Assembly (NCBI GenBank): GCA_963662155.1
Contig: OY759270.1
Location: 56,272,374-56,336,373, forward strand
Origin: Lamellibrachia columna
Taxonomy: Eukaryota; Annelida; Polychaeta; Sabellida; Siboglinidae
DNA length: 64,000 nucleotides
Direction: 5' to 3'
Under the pieces are notes generated by a model. That model was not told the origin of the DNA. It did no database searches and saw only the letters and a program-made list of their open reading frames with translations. A program made the position numbers and the translations under genes. Shown here one piece after another: positions 47,985 to 59,428 of this stretch (its first letter is position 1; every line of letters begins with the position of its first letter).

Positions 47985-49983
47985 TTGTCACTGACACCTG
48001 TCCACAGTCCTAACTCAGTTCACTGATGTCCTCTCCAATGTTATTGTCACTGACACCTGTCCACAGTCCTAACTCAGTTCACTGATGTCCTCTCCAATGT
48101 TATTGTCACTTACACCTGTCCACAGTCCTAACTCAGTTCACTGATGTCCTCTCCAATGTTATTGTCACTTACACCTGTTCACAGTCCTAACTCAGTTCAC
48201 TGATGTCCTCTCCAATGTTATTGTCACTGACACCTGTCCACAGTCCTAACTCAGTTCACTGATGTCCTCTCCAATGTTATTGTCACTGACACCTGTCCAC
48301 AGTCCTAACTCAGTTCATTGATGTCCTCTCCAATGTTATTGTCACTGACACCTGTTCACAGTCCTAACTCAGTTCACTGATGTCCTCTCCAATGTTATTG
48401 TCACTGACACCTGTTGAAAGTCCTAACTCAGTTCATTGATGTCCTCTCCAATGTTATTGTCACTGACACCTGTTGAAAGTCCTAACTCAGTTCACTGATG
48501 TCCTCTCCAATGTTATTGTCACTGACACCTGTTGAAAGTCCTAACTCAGTTCACTGATGTCCTCTCCAATGTTATTGTCACTGACACCTGTCCACAGTCC
48601 TAACTCAGTTCACTGATGTCCTCTCCAATGTTATTGTCACTGACACCTGTCCACAGTCCTAACTCAGTTCACTGATGTCCTCTCCAATGTTATTGTCACT
48701 GACACCTGTCCACAGTCCTAACTCAGTTCATTGATGTCCTCTCCAATGTTATTGTCACACCTGTCCACAGTCCTAACTCAGTTCACTGATGTCCTCTCCA
48801 ATGTTATTGTCACTGACACCTGTCCACAGTCCTAACTCAGTTCACTGATGTCCTCTCCAATGTTATTGTCACACCTTTCCACAGTCCTAACTCAGTTCAC
48901 TGATGTCCTCTCCAATGTTATTGTCACTGACACCTGTCCACAGTCCTAACTCAGTTCACTGATGTCCTCTCCAATGTTATTGTCACACCTGTCCACAGTC
49001 CTAACTCAGTTCACTGATGTCCTCTCCAATGTTATTGTCACTGACACCTGTCCACAGTCCTAACTCAGTTCACTGATGTCCTCTCCAATGTTATTGTCAC
49101 TGACACCTGTCCACAGTCCTAACTCAGTTCACTGATGTCCTCTCCAATGTTATTGTCACTGACACCTGTCCACAGTCCTAACTCAGTTCACTGATGTCCT
49201 CTCCAATGTTATTGTCACTTACACCTGTCCACAGTCCTAACTCAGTTCACTGATGTCCTCTCCAATGTTATTGTCACTGACACCTGTCCACAGTCCTAAC
49301 CCAGTTCACTGATGTCCTCTCCAATGTTATTGTCACTGACACCTGTTGAAAGTCCTAACTCAGTTCACTGATGTCCTCTCCAATGTTATTGTCACTGACA
49401 CCTGTTGACAGTCCTAACTCAGTTCATTGATGTCCTCTCCAATGTTATTGTCACTGACACCTGTCCACAGTCCTAACTCAGTTCATTGATGTCCTCTCCA
49501 ATGTTATTGTCACTGACACCTGTCCACAGTCCTAACTCAGTTCACTGATGTCCTCTCCAAAGTTATTGTCACTGACACCTGTTGACAGTCCTAACTCAGT
49601 TCATTGATGTCCTCTCCAATGTTATTGTCACTGACACCTGTCCACAGTCCTAACTCAGTTCACTGATGTCCTCTCCAATGTTATTGTCACTGACACCTGT
49701 CCACAGTCCTAACTCAGTTCACTGATGTCCTCTCCAATGTTATTGTCACTGACACCTGTTGACAGTCCTAACTCAGTTCATTGATGTCCTCTCCAATGTT
49801 ATTGTCACTGACACCTGTCCACAGTCCTAACTCAGTTCACTGATGTCCTCTCCAATGTTATTGTCAATGACACCTGTTGACAGTCCTAACTCAGTTCATT
49901 GGTGTCCTCTCCAATGTTATTGTCACTGACACCTGTTCACAGTCCTAACTCAGTTCACTGATGTCCTCTCCAAGGTTATTGTT
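47985..49983. repeat. 59-bp minisatellite, about 34 copies
   Basis: Unit begins TTATTGTCACTGACACCTGT and ends TGATGTCCTCTCCAATG. Three copies lack the TGAC of CACTGACACC (55 bp). Other variants are CACTTACACC, TGTTGAAAG/TGTTGACAG/TGTTCACAG and CATTGATG. Mixed variant order suggests repeated local exchanges. Confidence 0.97.
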
Positions 49984-50230
49984 GGTATACACTTAACCCA
50001 GCCAGTTTTCTTCATCCTTTCTCAGTTGTGACTGACACTTGTCCTGTTGTTTTAAAAGGTAGCTGCCTAGAAAAGCTCTGGTGCCACAATTAGTATTATA
50101 CATTTATAATGCGTCGTGTATCCGGGTTAAAAACCTGCTCAAAGGTGCTAACAAGACAATGCTAAATAATTTAAAATAAAATGAAAGGCTAAAATAAAAT
50201 GTAGTTAAAAGACAGGTAAACATAAGTTAA

Positions 50231-50858
50231 CCCATTAGGCCCCAGGATTTTATTAAAACATGCTCCCATGTTAGCAGGATTTCTGGCAAATTTCAAGCGA
50301 TTTGACTTCCTTGTGTTAAAAAATCTGTAGAAAAAACTATTCAATATTGATTATTACAAGTTATGTTTATTTTGAAGAGTAGTAATTTCTCCACATGTAT
50401 GAAATAGCATATATTAATAAAATGTTGACATTTGATCACAATTTGCAAAGACAAAATAGTACATTTGTTAAAACATTGAAAGTTGCGACTGACATTTGAC
50501 AATGATCCCCTGCTATAACCCTATGTAACTCAGTGAAGAAAATGTAGCTATATGTGTTAGCTTTGCACCATTGAAAACATTATCAAATTCTGACGGTTAT
50601 TTTTCAGGTTACACCATATTTTATCATGACAAAACAAAACCGATGAAAATCAAGATTTCCGAAAGGGCAACACATGCACGTAACGAACTGCTGTTGTTGC
50701 AAAATGTATCCGTTAGGGTGTGGGAAATTTTGGTAGCGTTTAGTTCAGTAGTTATTCGGCAGGATTTTTTTTTAATGGAGGGTCCTGTATGCGGCCGGTG
50801 GCGGCCGTTCCAGGACTGCACAGAGCGGCCGGCCGCGGCTGTTGTGGGGTCTAATGGG
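50231..50858. mobile_element. piggyBac-like MITE, copy 1 (628 bp)
   Basis: Flanked by TTAA on both sides (50227-50230 and 50859-50862). Terminal inverted repeat CCCATTAGGCCCCA / TGGGGTCTAATGGG, 14 bp with one mismatch. TTAA targets plus ends beginning CCC are the piggyBac superfamily hallmark. There is no transposase frame. The LINE tail resumes exactly after it, in agreement with uninterrupted copy 6120-6135 (GGTAAACGTAAGTTAAATAA). Closely similar to 62430-63090. Confidence 0.88.
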
Positions 50859-51069
50859 TTAAATAAAAAGTTAAACAAATGAATCAAATAAATGAGTTAT
50901 ATAAATATGTTAAATAAATAAATACATTAAATTAAATTAAAAAGTTAAAATAAACAATGACATTTCAGTTGATACATTAGAAAAACATAAGTTAATCAGA
51001 TAAATTAAATAAAATTAAAATTAAATAAATAATAAGTTAAATAAGTAAAATGTTCGAGTAATTAAAATG

Positions 51070-51501
51070 TCAACAGAGTGTTCGAAGGCTTTTTAAGAGT
51101 GACTTGAATGCCGCAATGGAGTTGGCTTGCATAATTGCGGGTGTCAGGGCATTCCACAGTGTCGGCCCTGCCACAGAAAAGGCCCGCTGCTCGAGATGGT
51201 ACCGTGGTATATTCAGTAGATGTTGATTGGCGGATCTCAGTGTTCGGGTGGGTGTGTATGGAGTCACTAGCGAGGACAGATATACTGGGCAGAGATGATG
51301 CACAACGCAAAACACAAGTAAAACAAGCTTGGATTCGATTCGCTGATGGACAAGTAACCAATATAGACTGAATAAAACTGGTGTTATGTGATCTCGTCTG
51401 CAGGTTCCAGTAATCAGCCGTGTCGCGGAGTTTTGAACCATCTGCAGTTTCCGCAGCTGCGTCTCGGGCAGTCCATAAAGCATAATATTGCCGTAGTCCA
51501 A
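51070..51501 (-). pseudogene. Reverse transcriptase C-terminal region of the LINE
   Basis: A 143-codon open stretch starting DYGNIMLYGLPETQLRKLQ and proceeding through ATRLITGTCRRDHITPVLF, HLCPVYLSSLV, RTLRSANQHLLNIPR and AFSVAGPTLWNALTPAI to a natural-looking end FKSLLKSLRTLC. This is the post-palm region of LINE reverse transcriptases. The upstream catalytic part is in other frames beyond a duplication (51470-51560). Confidence 0.88.
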
Positions 51502-51560
51502 GTGCTACATGACTAAAGTCCATAAAGCATAGTATTGCCGTAGTCCAAGTGCGACATGAC
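51470..51560. repeat. About 47-bp tandem duplication within the LINE
   Basis: AGTCCATAAAGCATAATATT at about 51471 recurs at about 51518 with a single change (GTATT), followed by the same GCCGTAGTCCAAGTGC block. Confidence 0.9.
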
Positions 51561-51720
51561 TAAAGCATGAATGATTGTTTAGCAAGCAATGGTGGAGAGG
51601 CATTTCGTGATCGTTGCGATGCTGTGAATGTGACAGTATGCCACCTGGCAGACACGGCGTATCTGCGCTGCCATTGACATTGTGTCATCAAATACAAAAC
51701 CGATGTTGTAGATAAATGGT

Positions 51721-52071
51721 TTTGGCGTGATAGAACAACCACAGACATCAATGACTAGGTCGATAGGAGTTTTGGCGTGATAGAACAACCACAGACATCA
51801 ATGACTAGGTCGATAGGAGTTTTGGCGTGATAGAACAACCACAGACATCAATGACTAGGTCGATAGGAGTTTTGGCGTGATAGAACAACCACAGACATCA
51901 ATGACTAGGTCGATAGGAGTTTTGGCGTGATAGAACAACCACAGACATCAATGACTAGGTCGATAGGAGTTTTGGCGTGATAGAACAACCACAGACATCA
52001 ATGACTAGGTCGATAGGAGTTTTGGCGTGATAGAACAACCACAGACATCAATGACTAGGTCGATAGGAGTT
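51721..52071. repeat. 50-bp minisatellite, 7 copies, inside LINE reverse transcriptase
   Basis: Seven essentially identical copies beginning TTTGGCGTGATAGAACAACC, exact 50-bp spacing. On the minus strand the unit encodes PIDLVIDVCGCSITPK, part of the RT. The length is not a multiple of three, so the array destroys the frame. Confidence 0.97.
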
Positions 52072-52265
52072 TGAACACATTTGCTATTTCTGCGCAGCGG
52101 AAATGACGACGGCTTCCATTTTACACTAGTTAAGAAGAAGGTTGTGGGACATGCGCTGGCTGATCCCGCGGAAATTCAACATACAGTTCGATGTCGACAG
52201 CATACATGTGGTAACAGAGTTGGTGGAGTTTGAAGACATGGTTGAGCCTCAGACAGTAGATTGTA

Positions 52266-52915
52266 AAAAACTATTTCTGTAATCATTATTATGTACTAAC
52301 AAATCAAGCAAATTCGAACACAACAATACACAAAGTAACATATGAATGGTGACAGGATAATAATCCATTAATATATTGATTTAAAATCACAGTCTACACG
52401 TTAAATAAAATGGCATATCTTGTTTTGTTTCTGATGCTTTATAGTTATATGTCAGAAAGGTATTATGCCAGAAATGTATTTCTGATGGTTTCTGACGAAA
52501 GGTATTTCTGATGAGATGGTAAATATAAATTGTATTTTACTGTGGTATTTACCGTCTTGTCATAAACTTGCCAACCCTGCTTTATTCCAATTTCAAACAA
52601 GACCAGTGTCTGTTTTAGTTTTCACATATAAACTTTGTCATTTTGCTTTATTACATTATATACTTATAATTTATATATTTTGTGGAGCCAGTTCAGACTC
52701 ACCAGGTCAAAATTGAACTGGGCCAGTTAAACAAATCTGGGTCAGTATTTGCTAATTTCAGACACTGTCATCAGTGTCATGCAAGAGTAAGTTTTAGGTA
52801 TGTCGTCTGGAGATGATGACATCTGTAATCATCTCTGGTTGATTGATCCTTGTAAATTGATAAGGACCAATGACAAGAGACAAGACAATCAACAGAACAC
52901 AGATCTTCTGAAGTG
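52266..52915. other. Spacer, nothing recognised
   Basis: AT-rich, with GAAAGGTATTTCTGA-type motifs at 52450-52511 and no supported gene. Confidence 0.5.
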
Positions 52916-54440
52916 GATATAATAACAGTTAATCCCAGCCTTAGAAGCTCTAGATCAGCAGGTACATCTGATAAGAAATATAGTAACTGTTAATCCCAGC
53001 CTTAGAAGCTCTAGATCGGCAGGTACATCTGATAAGAAATATAGTAACAGTTAATCCCAGCCTTAGAAGCTCTAGATCGGCAGGTACATCTGATAAGAAA
53101 TATAGTAACTGTTAATCCCAGCCTTAGAAGCTCTAGATCGGCAGGTACATCTGATAAGAAATATAGTAACAGTTAATCCCAGCCTTAGAAGCTCTAGATC
53201 GGCAGGTACATCTGATAAGAAATATAGTAACTGTTAATCCCAGCCTTAGAAGCTCTAGATCGGCAGGTACATCTGATAAGAAATATAGTAACAGTTAATC
53301 CCAGCCTTAGAAGCTCTAGATCGGCAGGTACATCTGATAAGAAATATAGTAACTGTTAATCCCAGCCTTAGAAGCTCTAGATCGGCAGGTACATCTGATA
53401 AGAAATATAGTAACTGTTAATCCCAGCCTTAGAAGCTCTAGATCGGCAGGTACATCTGATAAGAAATATAGTAACTGTTAATCCCAGCCTTAGAAGCTCT
53501 AGATCGGCAGGTACATCTGATAAGAAATATAGTAACTGTTAATCCCAGCCTTAGAAGCTCTAGATCGGCAGGTACATCTGATAAGAAATATAGTAACAGT
53601 TAATCCCAGCCTTAGAAGCTCTAGATCGGCAGGTACATCTGATAAGAAATATAGTAACAGTTAATCCCAGCCTTAGAAGCTCTAGATCGGCAGGTACATC
53701 TGATAAGAAATATAGTAACAGTTAATCCCAGCCTTAGAAGCTCTAGATCGGCAGGTACATCTGATAAGAAATATAGTAACTGTTAATCCCAGCCTTAGAA
53801 GCTCTAGATCGGCAGGTACATCTGATAAGAAATATAGTAACTGTTAATCCCAGCCTTAGAAGCTCTAGATCAGCAGGTACATCTCATAAGAAATATAGTA
53901 ACAGTTAATCCCAGCCTTAGAAGCTCTAGATCAGCAGGTACATCTCATAAGAAATATAGTAACAGTTAATCCCAGCCTTAGAAGCTCTAGATCGGCAGGT
54001 ACATCTCATAAGAAATATAGTAACAGTTAATCCCAGCCTTAGAAGCTCTAGATCGGCAGGTACATCTGATAAGAAATATAGTAACTGTTAATCCCAGCCT
54101 TAGAAGCTCTAGATCGGCAGGTACATCTGATAAGAAATATAGTAACTGTTAATCCCAGCCTTAGAAGCTCTAGATCGGCAGGTACATCTGATAAGAAATA
54201 TAGTAACAGTTAATCCCAGCCTTAGAAGCTCTAGATCAGCAGGTACATCTCATAAGAAATATAGTAACTGTTAATCCCAGCCTTAGAAGCTCTAGATCAG
54301 CAGGTACATCTCATAAGAAATATAGTAACAGTTAATCCCAGCCTTAGAAGCTCTAGATCAGCAGGTACATCTCATAAGAAATATAGTAACAGTTAATCCC
54401 AGCCTTAGAAGCTCTAGATCAGCAGGTACATCTCATAAGA
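52916..54440. repeat. 61-bp minisatellite, about 25 copies
   Basis: Unit begins AAGAAATATAGTAACTGTTA and ends CGGCAGGTACATCTGAT. Polymorphic positions: AACTGTT/AACAGTT, GATCGG/GATCAG and CTGATAAG/CTCATAAG, the last two concentrated toward the right end. Confidence 0.97.
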
Positions 54441-54533
54441 AAAGCCAGTTTTGGTGGGTGCTACTGTTTGGATGGTGTTGGGTTTCGTGGAGTAACCACT
54501 GCTTTTGGAGTAACCACTCCTTGTGTAGGAGAG

Positions 54534-55360
54534 TTGCCTGTGATCAGTACGTGCTGGCCTGTAACAGCCACCCTTGCCTGTGATCAGTACGTGCTGGCCT
54601 GTAACAGCCACCCTTGCCTGTGATCAGTACGTGCTGGCCGTAACAGCCACCCTTGCCTGTGATCAGTACGTGCTGGCCTGTAACAGCCACCCTTGCCTGT
54701 GATCAGTACGTGCTGGCCTGTAACAGCCACCCTTGCCTGTGATCAGTACGTGCTGGCCTGTAACAGCCACCCTTGCCTGTGATCAGTACGTGCTGGCCTG
54801 TAACAGCCACCCTTGCCTGTGATCAGTAGGTGCTGGCCGTAACAGCCACCCTTGCCTGTGATCAGTACGTGCTGGCCTGTAACAGCCACCCTTGCCTGTG
54901 ATCAGTACGTGCTGGCCTGTAACAGCCACCCTTGCCTGTGATCAGTACGTGCTGGCCTGTAACAGCCACCCTTGCCTGTGATCAGTACGTGCTGGCCTGT
55001 AACAGCCACCCTTGCCTGTGATCAGTACGTGCTGGCCTGTAACAGCCACCCTTGCCTGTGATCAGTACGTGCTGGCCTGTAACAGCCACCCTTGCCTGTG
55101 ATCAGTACGTGCTGGCCTGTAACAGCCACCCTTGCCTGTGATCAGTACGTGCTGGCCTGTAACAGCCACCCTTGCCTGTGATCAGTACGTGCTGGCCTGT
55201 AACAGCCACCCTTGCCTGTGATCAGTACGTGCTGGCCTGTAACAGCCACCCTTGCCTGTGATCAGTACGTGCTGGCCTGTAACAGCCACCCTTGCCTGTG
55301 ATCAGTACGTGCTGGCCTGTAACAGCCACCCTTGCCTGTGATCAGTACGTGCTGGCCTGT
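54534..55360. repeat. 40-bp minisatellite, about 21 copies
   Basis: Unit TTGCCTGTGATCAGTACGTG followed by CTGGCCTGTAACAGCCACCC. Two units are 39 bp (GGCCGTAAC) and one has GTAGGTG. The unit includes GGCTGTTACAGG-type inverted symmetry (CCTGTAACAGCC). Confidence 0.97.
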
Positions 55361-55444
55361 TGTTTCAGCTTGGTGATTTCGGTGACTGATGTGACATGCA
55401 AGATCTACTCAGTTCTAGCTAGTAATAGATTAGCCTTCACTTTA

Positions 55445-55760
55445 GGTAAAAGGTAAGGTAAAGTCATTCCCCAGGCATTATGACTTAGGAAGCCATGAAG
55501 GCTTATATGGCCAGTGCTTAAACCTGGTTTATATAGCAACTTAGAGTGCAGTTATACTGACTCTCCTGGACAGGACACTAGTCCATCGCAGGTACCTTCC
55601 AAACAGTGTTTGTACTCATTTGCAGCTGAGTAGACTGAGGCAAAGTAGGGTAAACGAAATTGCCTAACCTTCGAAAACGAACCGTGCCCAGTGTGGGTCT
55701 TAAACTGACAACCCTTGAATTTAGAGTGCAACACCTTAACCACTAGGCAACGGCTGCCCC
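55445..55760 (-). mobile_element. tRNA-derived SINE
   Basis: On the minus strand the element starts with GGGGCAGCCGTTGCCTAGTGG (A-box region TGCCTAGTGGTTAAGG) and has a B-box-like AGTTTAAGACC about 45 bases later. This is a recognisable tRNA-like head. A body with CTGGACAGGACACTAGTCCA-type sequence on the plus strand and a short (ACCTTTACC)-like tail follow. The direct repeat CTTCACTTTA (55435-55444) / CTTCACGTTA (55761-55770) fits a target duplication with one mismatch. It carries no protein. Confidence 0.8.
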
Positions 55761-55903
55761 CTTCACGTTAAAGGTTTGTTATTCCTGTACCTGTCATCTT
55801 GAATTCACAACCCTTGAATTTAGAGTGCAACACCTTAACCACTAGGCCACAGCTGCCCACTTCACTTTAAGGGTTTGTTATTCCTGTACCTGTCATCAAA
55901 GGG
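55710..55903. repeat. 99-bp tandem duplication including the SINE head
   Basis: AACCCTTGAATTTAGAGTGC at 55710 recurs at 55809. The repeat continues through the tRNA-like head, the CTTCAC target site and GGTTTGTTATTCCTGTACCT. The two copies differ at a handful of bases. Confidence 0.92.
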
Positions 55904-56524
55904 ATGCTAGATTTAACTAGATGCTGTTGAAGTACATTACTTTGTTTGTTTCATACAGTGAGCAGGTGTGAATAAAAGACCATGCTTCACATTCAGAATG
56001 ATGTGATGAAAAACACTGTATAGATCAAAGACCATAATTATGCAGGTGGCTCTGTTGTATTCGCAATACAATAATTGCTTATCGCTGTCATTGCTCTGTA
56101 TTTGATTTAATTAAAAACAAACTGGGGAGAATTTCACCTGATGAGGTGAAACGCATGAAAATCTGAAATATAGAAACAAGATATTATGATAATTGTAATT
56201 TAATTCATTAAAATGATTCAACTGTATATAATATTATAGTTTTCGGTGTAATATACGATATGATATGAATTTGAAGGATACAACAAATTGCATAAGTTCT
56301 AATGATCGTCTTGTTGATTGCATGTTAAAATGGAAAAAATATAGCGACTTATTTTATGTGAAAGGTTGGGAAACTATAAAAGCTGTCATCAAGAAATATA
56401 ATGAATCCTAGAGGATGTTGGAATAAAATTTCATTGTTATTTTGTATAATTGAATTTGTCATGGAGAAAGGATAGATTTTATAAATATTTATCTTAAAAG
56501 GGTCTTAAAAGTAACCAGTCCAAA
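55904..56524. other. Spacer; includes the inverted partner of 20360-20505
   Basis: 55975-56120 is the complement-related copy of 20360-20505 (ATGCAGGTGGCTCTGTTGTATT). The rest is AT-rich with no supported gene. Confidence 0.55.
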
Positions 56525-56828
56525 GTCACTCGCTGTGTGTTTACATGGAAGTCACTCTGCTGTGTGTTTACATGGAAGTCACTCTGCTGTGTGTTTACAT
56601 GGAAGTCACTCTGCTGTGTGTTTACATGGAAGTCACTCTGCTGTGTTTACATGGAAGTCACTCTGCTGTGTGTTTACATGGAAGTCACTCACTGTGTGTT
56701 TACATGGAAGTCACTCGATGTGTGTTTACATGGAAGTCACTCGAAGTGTGTTTACATGGAAGTCACTCGAAGTGTGTTTACATGGAAGTCAGTCTGCTGT
56801 GTGTTTACATGGAAGTCACTCGATGTGC
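56525..56828. repeat. 27-bp minisatellite, 11 to 12 copies
   Basis: Unit TTTACATGGAAGTCACTCTG followed by CTGTGTG. One unit is 25 bp, which shifts the frame. Variants CACTCACTGTG, CACTCGATGTG and CACTCGAAGTG lie on the right side. Three overlapping open frames here are artefacts of the 27-bp period. Confidence 0.95.
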
Positions 56829-57225
56829 TCCCTGTCTGATAGTCTAATCACTTCAGGAAGCTCTTGCACTGCAGAACAAATGTTGAGTGATTTATGCTAA
56901 GTAAAAACATAACCAGGGCAGGGCTTTCGGAAACATTAAAAACAAATCACTGTTGAATGGCTGTCCGGTCGTGTATTTGAAATGTCCTCTACTTTAGACC
57001 TTGGTTATGTCACAAACTCGTCCTACAAGTTCTTGGAAACACAGATGACGCCACCTTGTGTTCTGATCTGTGTCATTGATACAAAACATCTGGCATTCCC
57101 TGCTTTCATCTAGGACCAGTAAACAGTTTGCTCCCAGTTGTGGTCCAGTAAAGCAGGATGTTTCGTTGTCAAACTGTCTAGCAAATAAAAACATTGGCCT
57201 GAAAATGCAGTAAATCTCAAACGAC
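56829..57225. other. Spacer, no gene supported
   Basis: A Cys-containing minus-strand open frame (56994-57194) shows no recognised domain and no splice context. Confidence 0.45.
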
Positions 57226-57315
57226 TTGAGTCTTGGGTACTTGAGTCTTGGGTACTTGAGTCTTGGGTACTTGAGTCTTGGGTACTTGAGTCTTGGGTAC
57301 TTGAGTCTTGGGTAC
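57226..57315. repeat. 15-bp minisatellite, 6 copies
   Basis: Six perfect copies of TTGAGTCTTGGGTAC. Confidence 0.97.
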
Positions 57316-57389
57316 TAGCCAAGTTTTTCAACTTGCATGGGATGCGCCCTCACATTAGCATATACGACATATCTCTGCCAGGTAGATGC

Positions 57390-57392
<3 letters not shown>

Positions 57393-57449
<57 letters not shown>
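57393..57449. repeat. (AT)n microsatellite
   Basis: Pure AT dinucleotides, about 55 bp. Confidence 0.97.
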
Positions 57450-57452
<3 letters not shown>

Positions 57453-57917
57453 TTTAGTTGATGACAATGTACATTCCTTTAATAAGTTAACTTAACTTAA
57501 GAAGTTATCTTCAAACAGTTTAGGACGGCGTTTCACTAGCTCATAAGGAAAATCCGTCGTAAAACAGAATTTGTTGTTAAATTAAAGAGCGTTTTCAAAA
57601 TGTGTTTAACTAATATACTCTTTAAATCCATCATAAGCTAATGTTCGATATTTCCATCACAAGCTTCACAGTATGCACACTTGTACAAAATAAGTAAAGA
57701 AGTTGTTAAAAAGTGGCTGATAATACATTCCATTTACCACTCTTCAACCACATTTCACTTATTTGCTCATGAGCTAAACAGACATTTTTTTCTTTTATAA
57801 ACGAAGACACCGTGTCACAGAGGACACTATTTCTGGCGATGAGTTGATAAGTTTTGACAGTTTTCAATAACAAAGTGTTCTCGAGTATAGCACTATGAAG
57901 ATTAGGTATGTACATTT
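57450..57917. other. Spacer, nothing recognised
   Basis: No supported feature. Confidence 0.5.
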
Positions 57918-58588
57918 TACTTAGTCAATGTCAGTGGTGTCAAATACATGCTGCAAACAACGGACACACTGACTTGTCAACGTCAGTGGTGTCAAATACA
58001 TGCTGCAAACAATGGACACACTGACTTGTCAACACCAGTGGTGTCAAATACATGCTGTAAACAATGGACACACTGACTTGTCAACACCAGTGGTGTCAAA
58101 TACATGCTGTAAACAATGGACACACTGACTTGTCAACACCAGTGGTGTCAAATACATGCTGTAAACAATGGACACACTGACTTGTCAACACCAGTGGTGT
58201 CAAATACATGCCGTAAACAATGGACACACTGACTTGTCAACACCAGTGGTGTCAAATACATGCCGTAAACAATGGACACACTGACTTGTCAACACCAGTG
58301 GTGTCAAATACATGCCGTAAACAATGGACACACTGACTTGTCAACGTCAGTGGTGTCAAATACATGCCGTAAACAATGGACACACTGACTTGTCAACGTC
58401 AGTGGTGTCAAATACATGCCGTAAACAATGGACACACTGACTTGTCAACACCAGTGGTGTCAAATACATGCCGTAAACAATGGACACACTGACTTGTCAA
58501 CGTCAGTGGTGTCAAATACATGCCGTAAACAATGGACACACTGACTTGTCAACGTCAGTGGTGTCAAATACATGCCGTAAACAATGCA
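57918..58588. repeat. 52-bp minisatellite, about 13 copies
   Basis: Unit starts GACTTGTCAACACCAGTGGT and ends AACAATGGACACACT. Variants AACGTCAG/AACACCAG and TGCTGC/TGCTGT/TGCCGT occur in blocks, showing spread of variants along the array. Confidence 0.97.
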
Positions 58589-59146
58589 CAAAAAACAAAA
58601 GCCATAATTTGCAAACTTTTCATTGCTCACATTTTAAAAACTTAGTTGACTGTGAAAACCTGGATCTCTGTATAAAACTGGATTCAAGATAATTCACAGT
58701 TAGGGAAATTTTACTGTTTATGATAGATATGGTTTGCTTTACATTTTTAGGATTTATTTTTAGTGAAATGCAATTTTCTTTTTCGATCATAGCTAAGGAG
58801 CAAAATCAATTTTAATGAGCAAAATTATGATAATGAGTTCATAAGAATCTTAGTGAAGCGGTGCCCAGCGTCTCTTTCTTCTTTTACTGCTGTCAATGGA
58901 GGAACAGATGTTATATCAACATGGAAAGAAAACTGATTTGTAAAAAAAGCCCTGTAAGCCTTATCACTTGCTGGACAAGTCCAATTCCTTTCTCCAGTCT
59001 TTTGTCTGATGCTGTGTTGGTCTGTCCATGAACTCTTGTCATATGTCGCCTGCAGTGACCTTCAATAACTTTCCAATGCATTTCACTAGATTCATGTCAT
59101 TGCACGTTTAATATGTGCTGACAAGTTGGCATGTGGAATCATTAAG
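58589..59146. other. Spacer, nothing recognised
   Basis: No supported feature. Confidence 0.5.
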
Positions 59147-59428
59147 TGGTATCAGTAATGTCATCAGTAATGTCATCAGTAATGTCATCAGTAATGTCAT
59201 CAGTAATGCTATCAGTGATGTCATCAGTGATGTCATCAGTGATGGTATCACTGATGTCATCGGTGATGGTATCGGTGATGTCATCGGTGACGTCATTGGT
59301 GATGTCATCAGTGATGTCATCGGTGATGGTATCGATGATGTCATCGGTGATGGTATTGGTGATGGTATCGTTGATGTTATCAGTGATGGTATTGGTGATG
59401 GTATCGTTGATGTTATCAGCATTATTTT
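59147..59428. repeat. 12-bp degenerate minisatellite
   Basis: About 23 units of the ATCAGTAATGTC/ATCGGTGATGGT type. The period of 12 and mutation by G/A and C/T changes keep three frames open (Ile-Ser-Asp-Val-like and Ser-Val-Met-like), which are not genes. Confidence 0.93.

Larger units (their letters stand above)
50086..52265 (-). mobile_element. CR1/L2-like LINE fragment, interrupted by a MITE and by a tandem array
   Basis: About 1.2 kb of LINE after removing insertions, on the minus strand. From the 5-prime side: a reverse transcriptase piece with YAVDIELYVEFPRD near 52190-52150 (catalytic box degenerate, second Asp region altered); IDLVIDVCGCSITPK amplified seven-fold (51721-52071); FDDTMSMAAQIRRVCQVAYC; DYGNIMLYGLPETQL; RRDHITPV; and AFSVAGPTLWNALTP. 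The AT-rich 3-prime tail is homologous to 5995-6330. The tail is split at TTAA by the piggyBac-like MITE. Multiple frame breaks make it inactive. Confidence 0.88.

Noticed and set aside
55680..55762. Functional tRNA gene
   Set aside because: A and B boxes are present, but the sequence continues into a SINE body and no convincing cloverleaf with intact acceptor stem is seen.
56535..56900. HGSHSAVCL-type repeat proteins in three frames
   Set aside because: They are artefacts of a 27-bp minisatellite; all three frames are open over the same bases.
56994..57331. Cys-rich minus-strand frames near the 15-bp array
   Set aside because: One runs through the 15-bp repeat; the other has no domain or splice signals.
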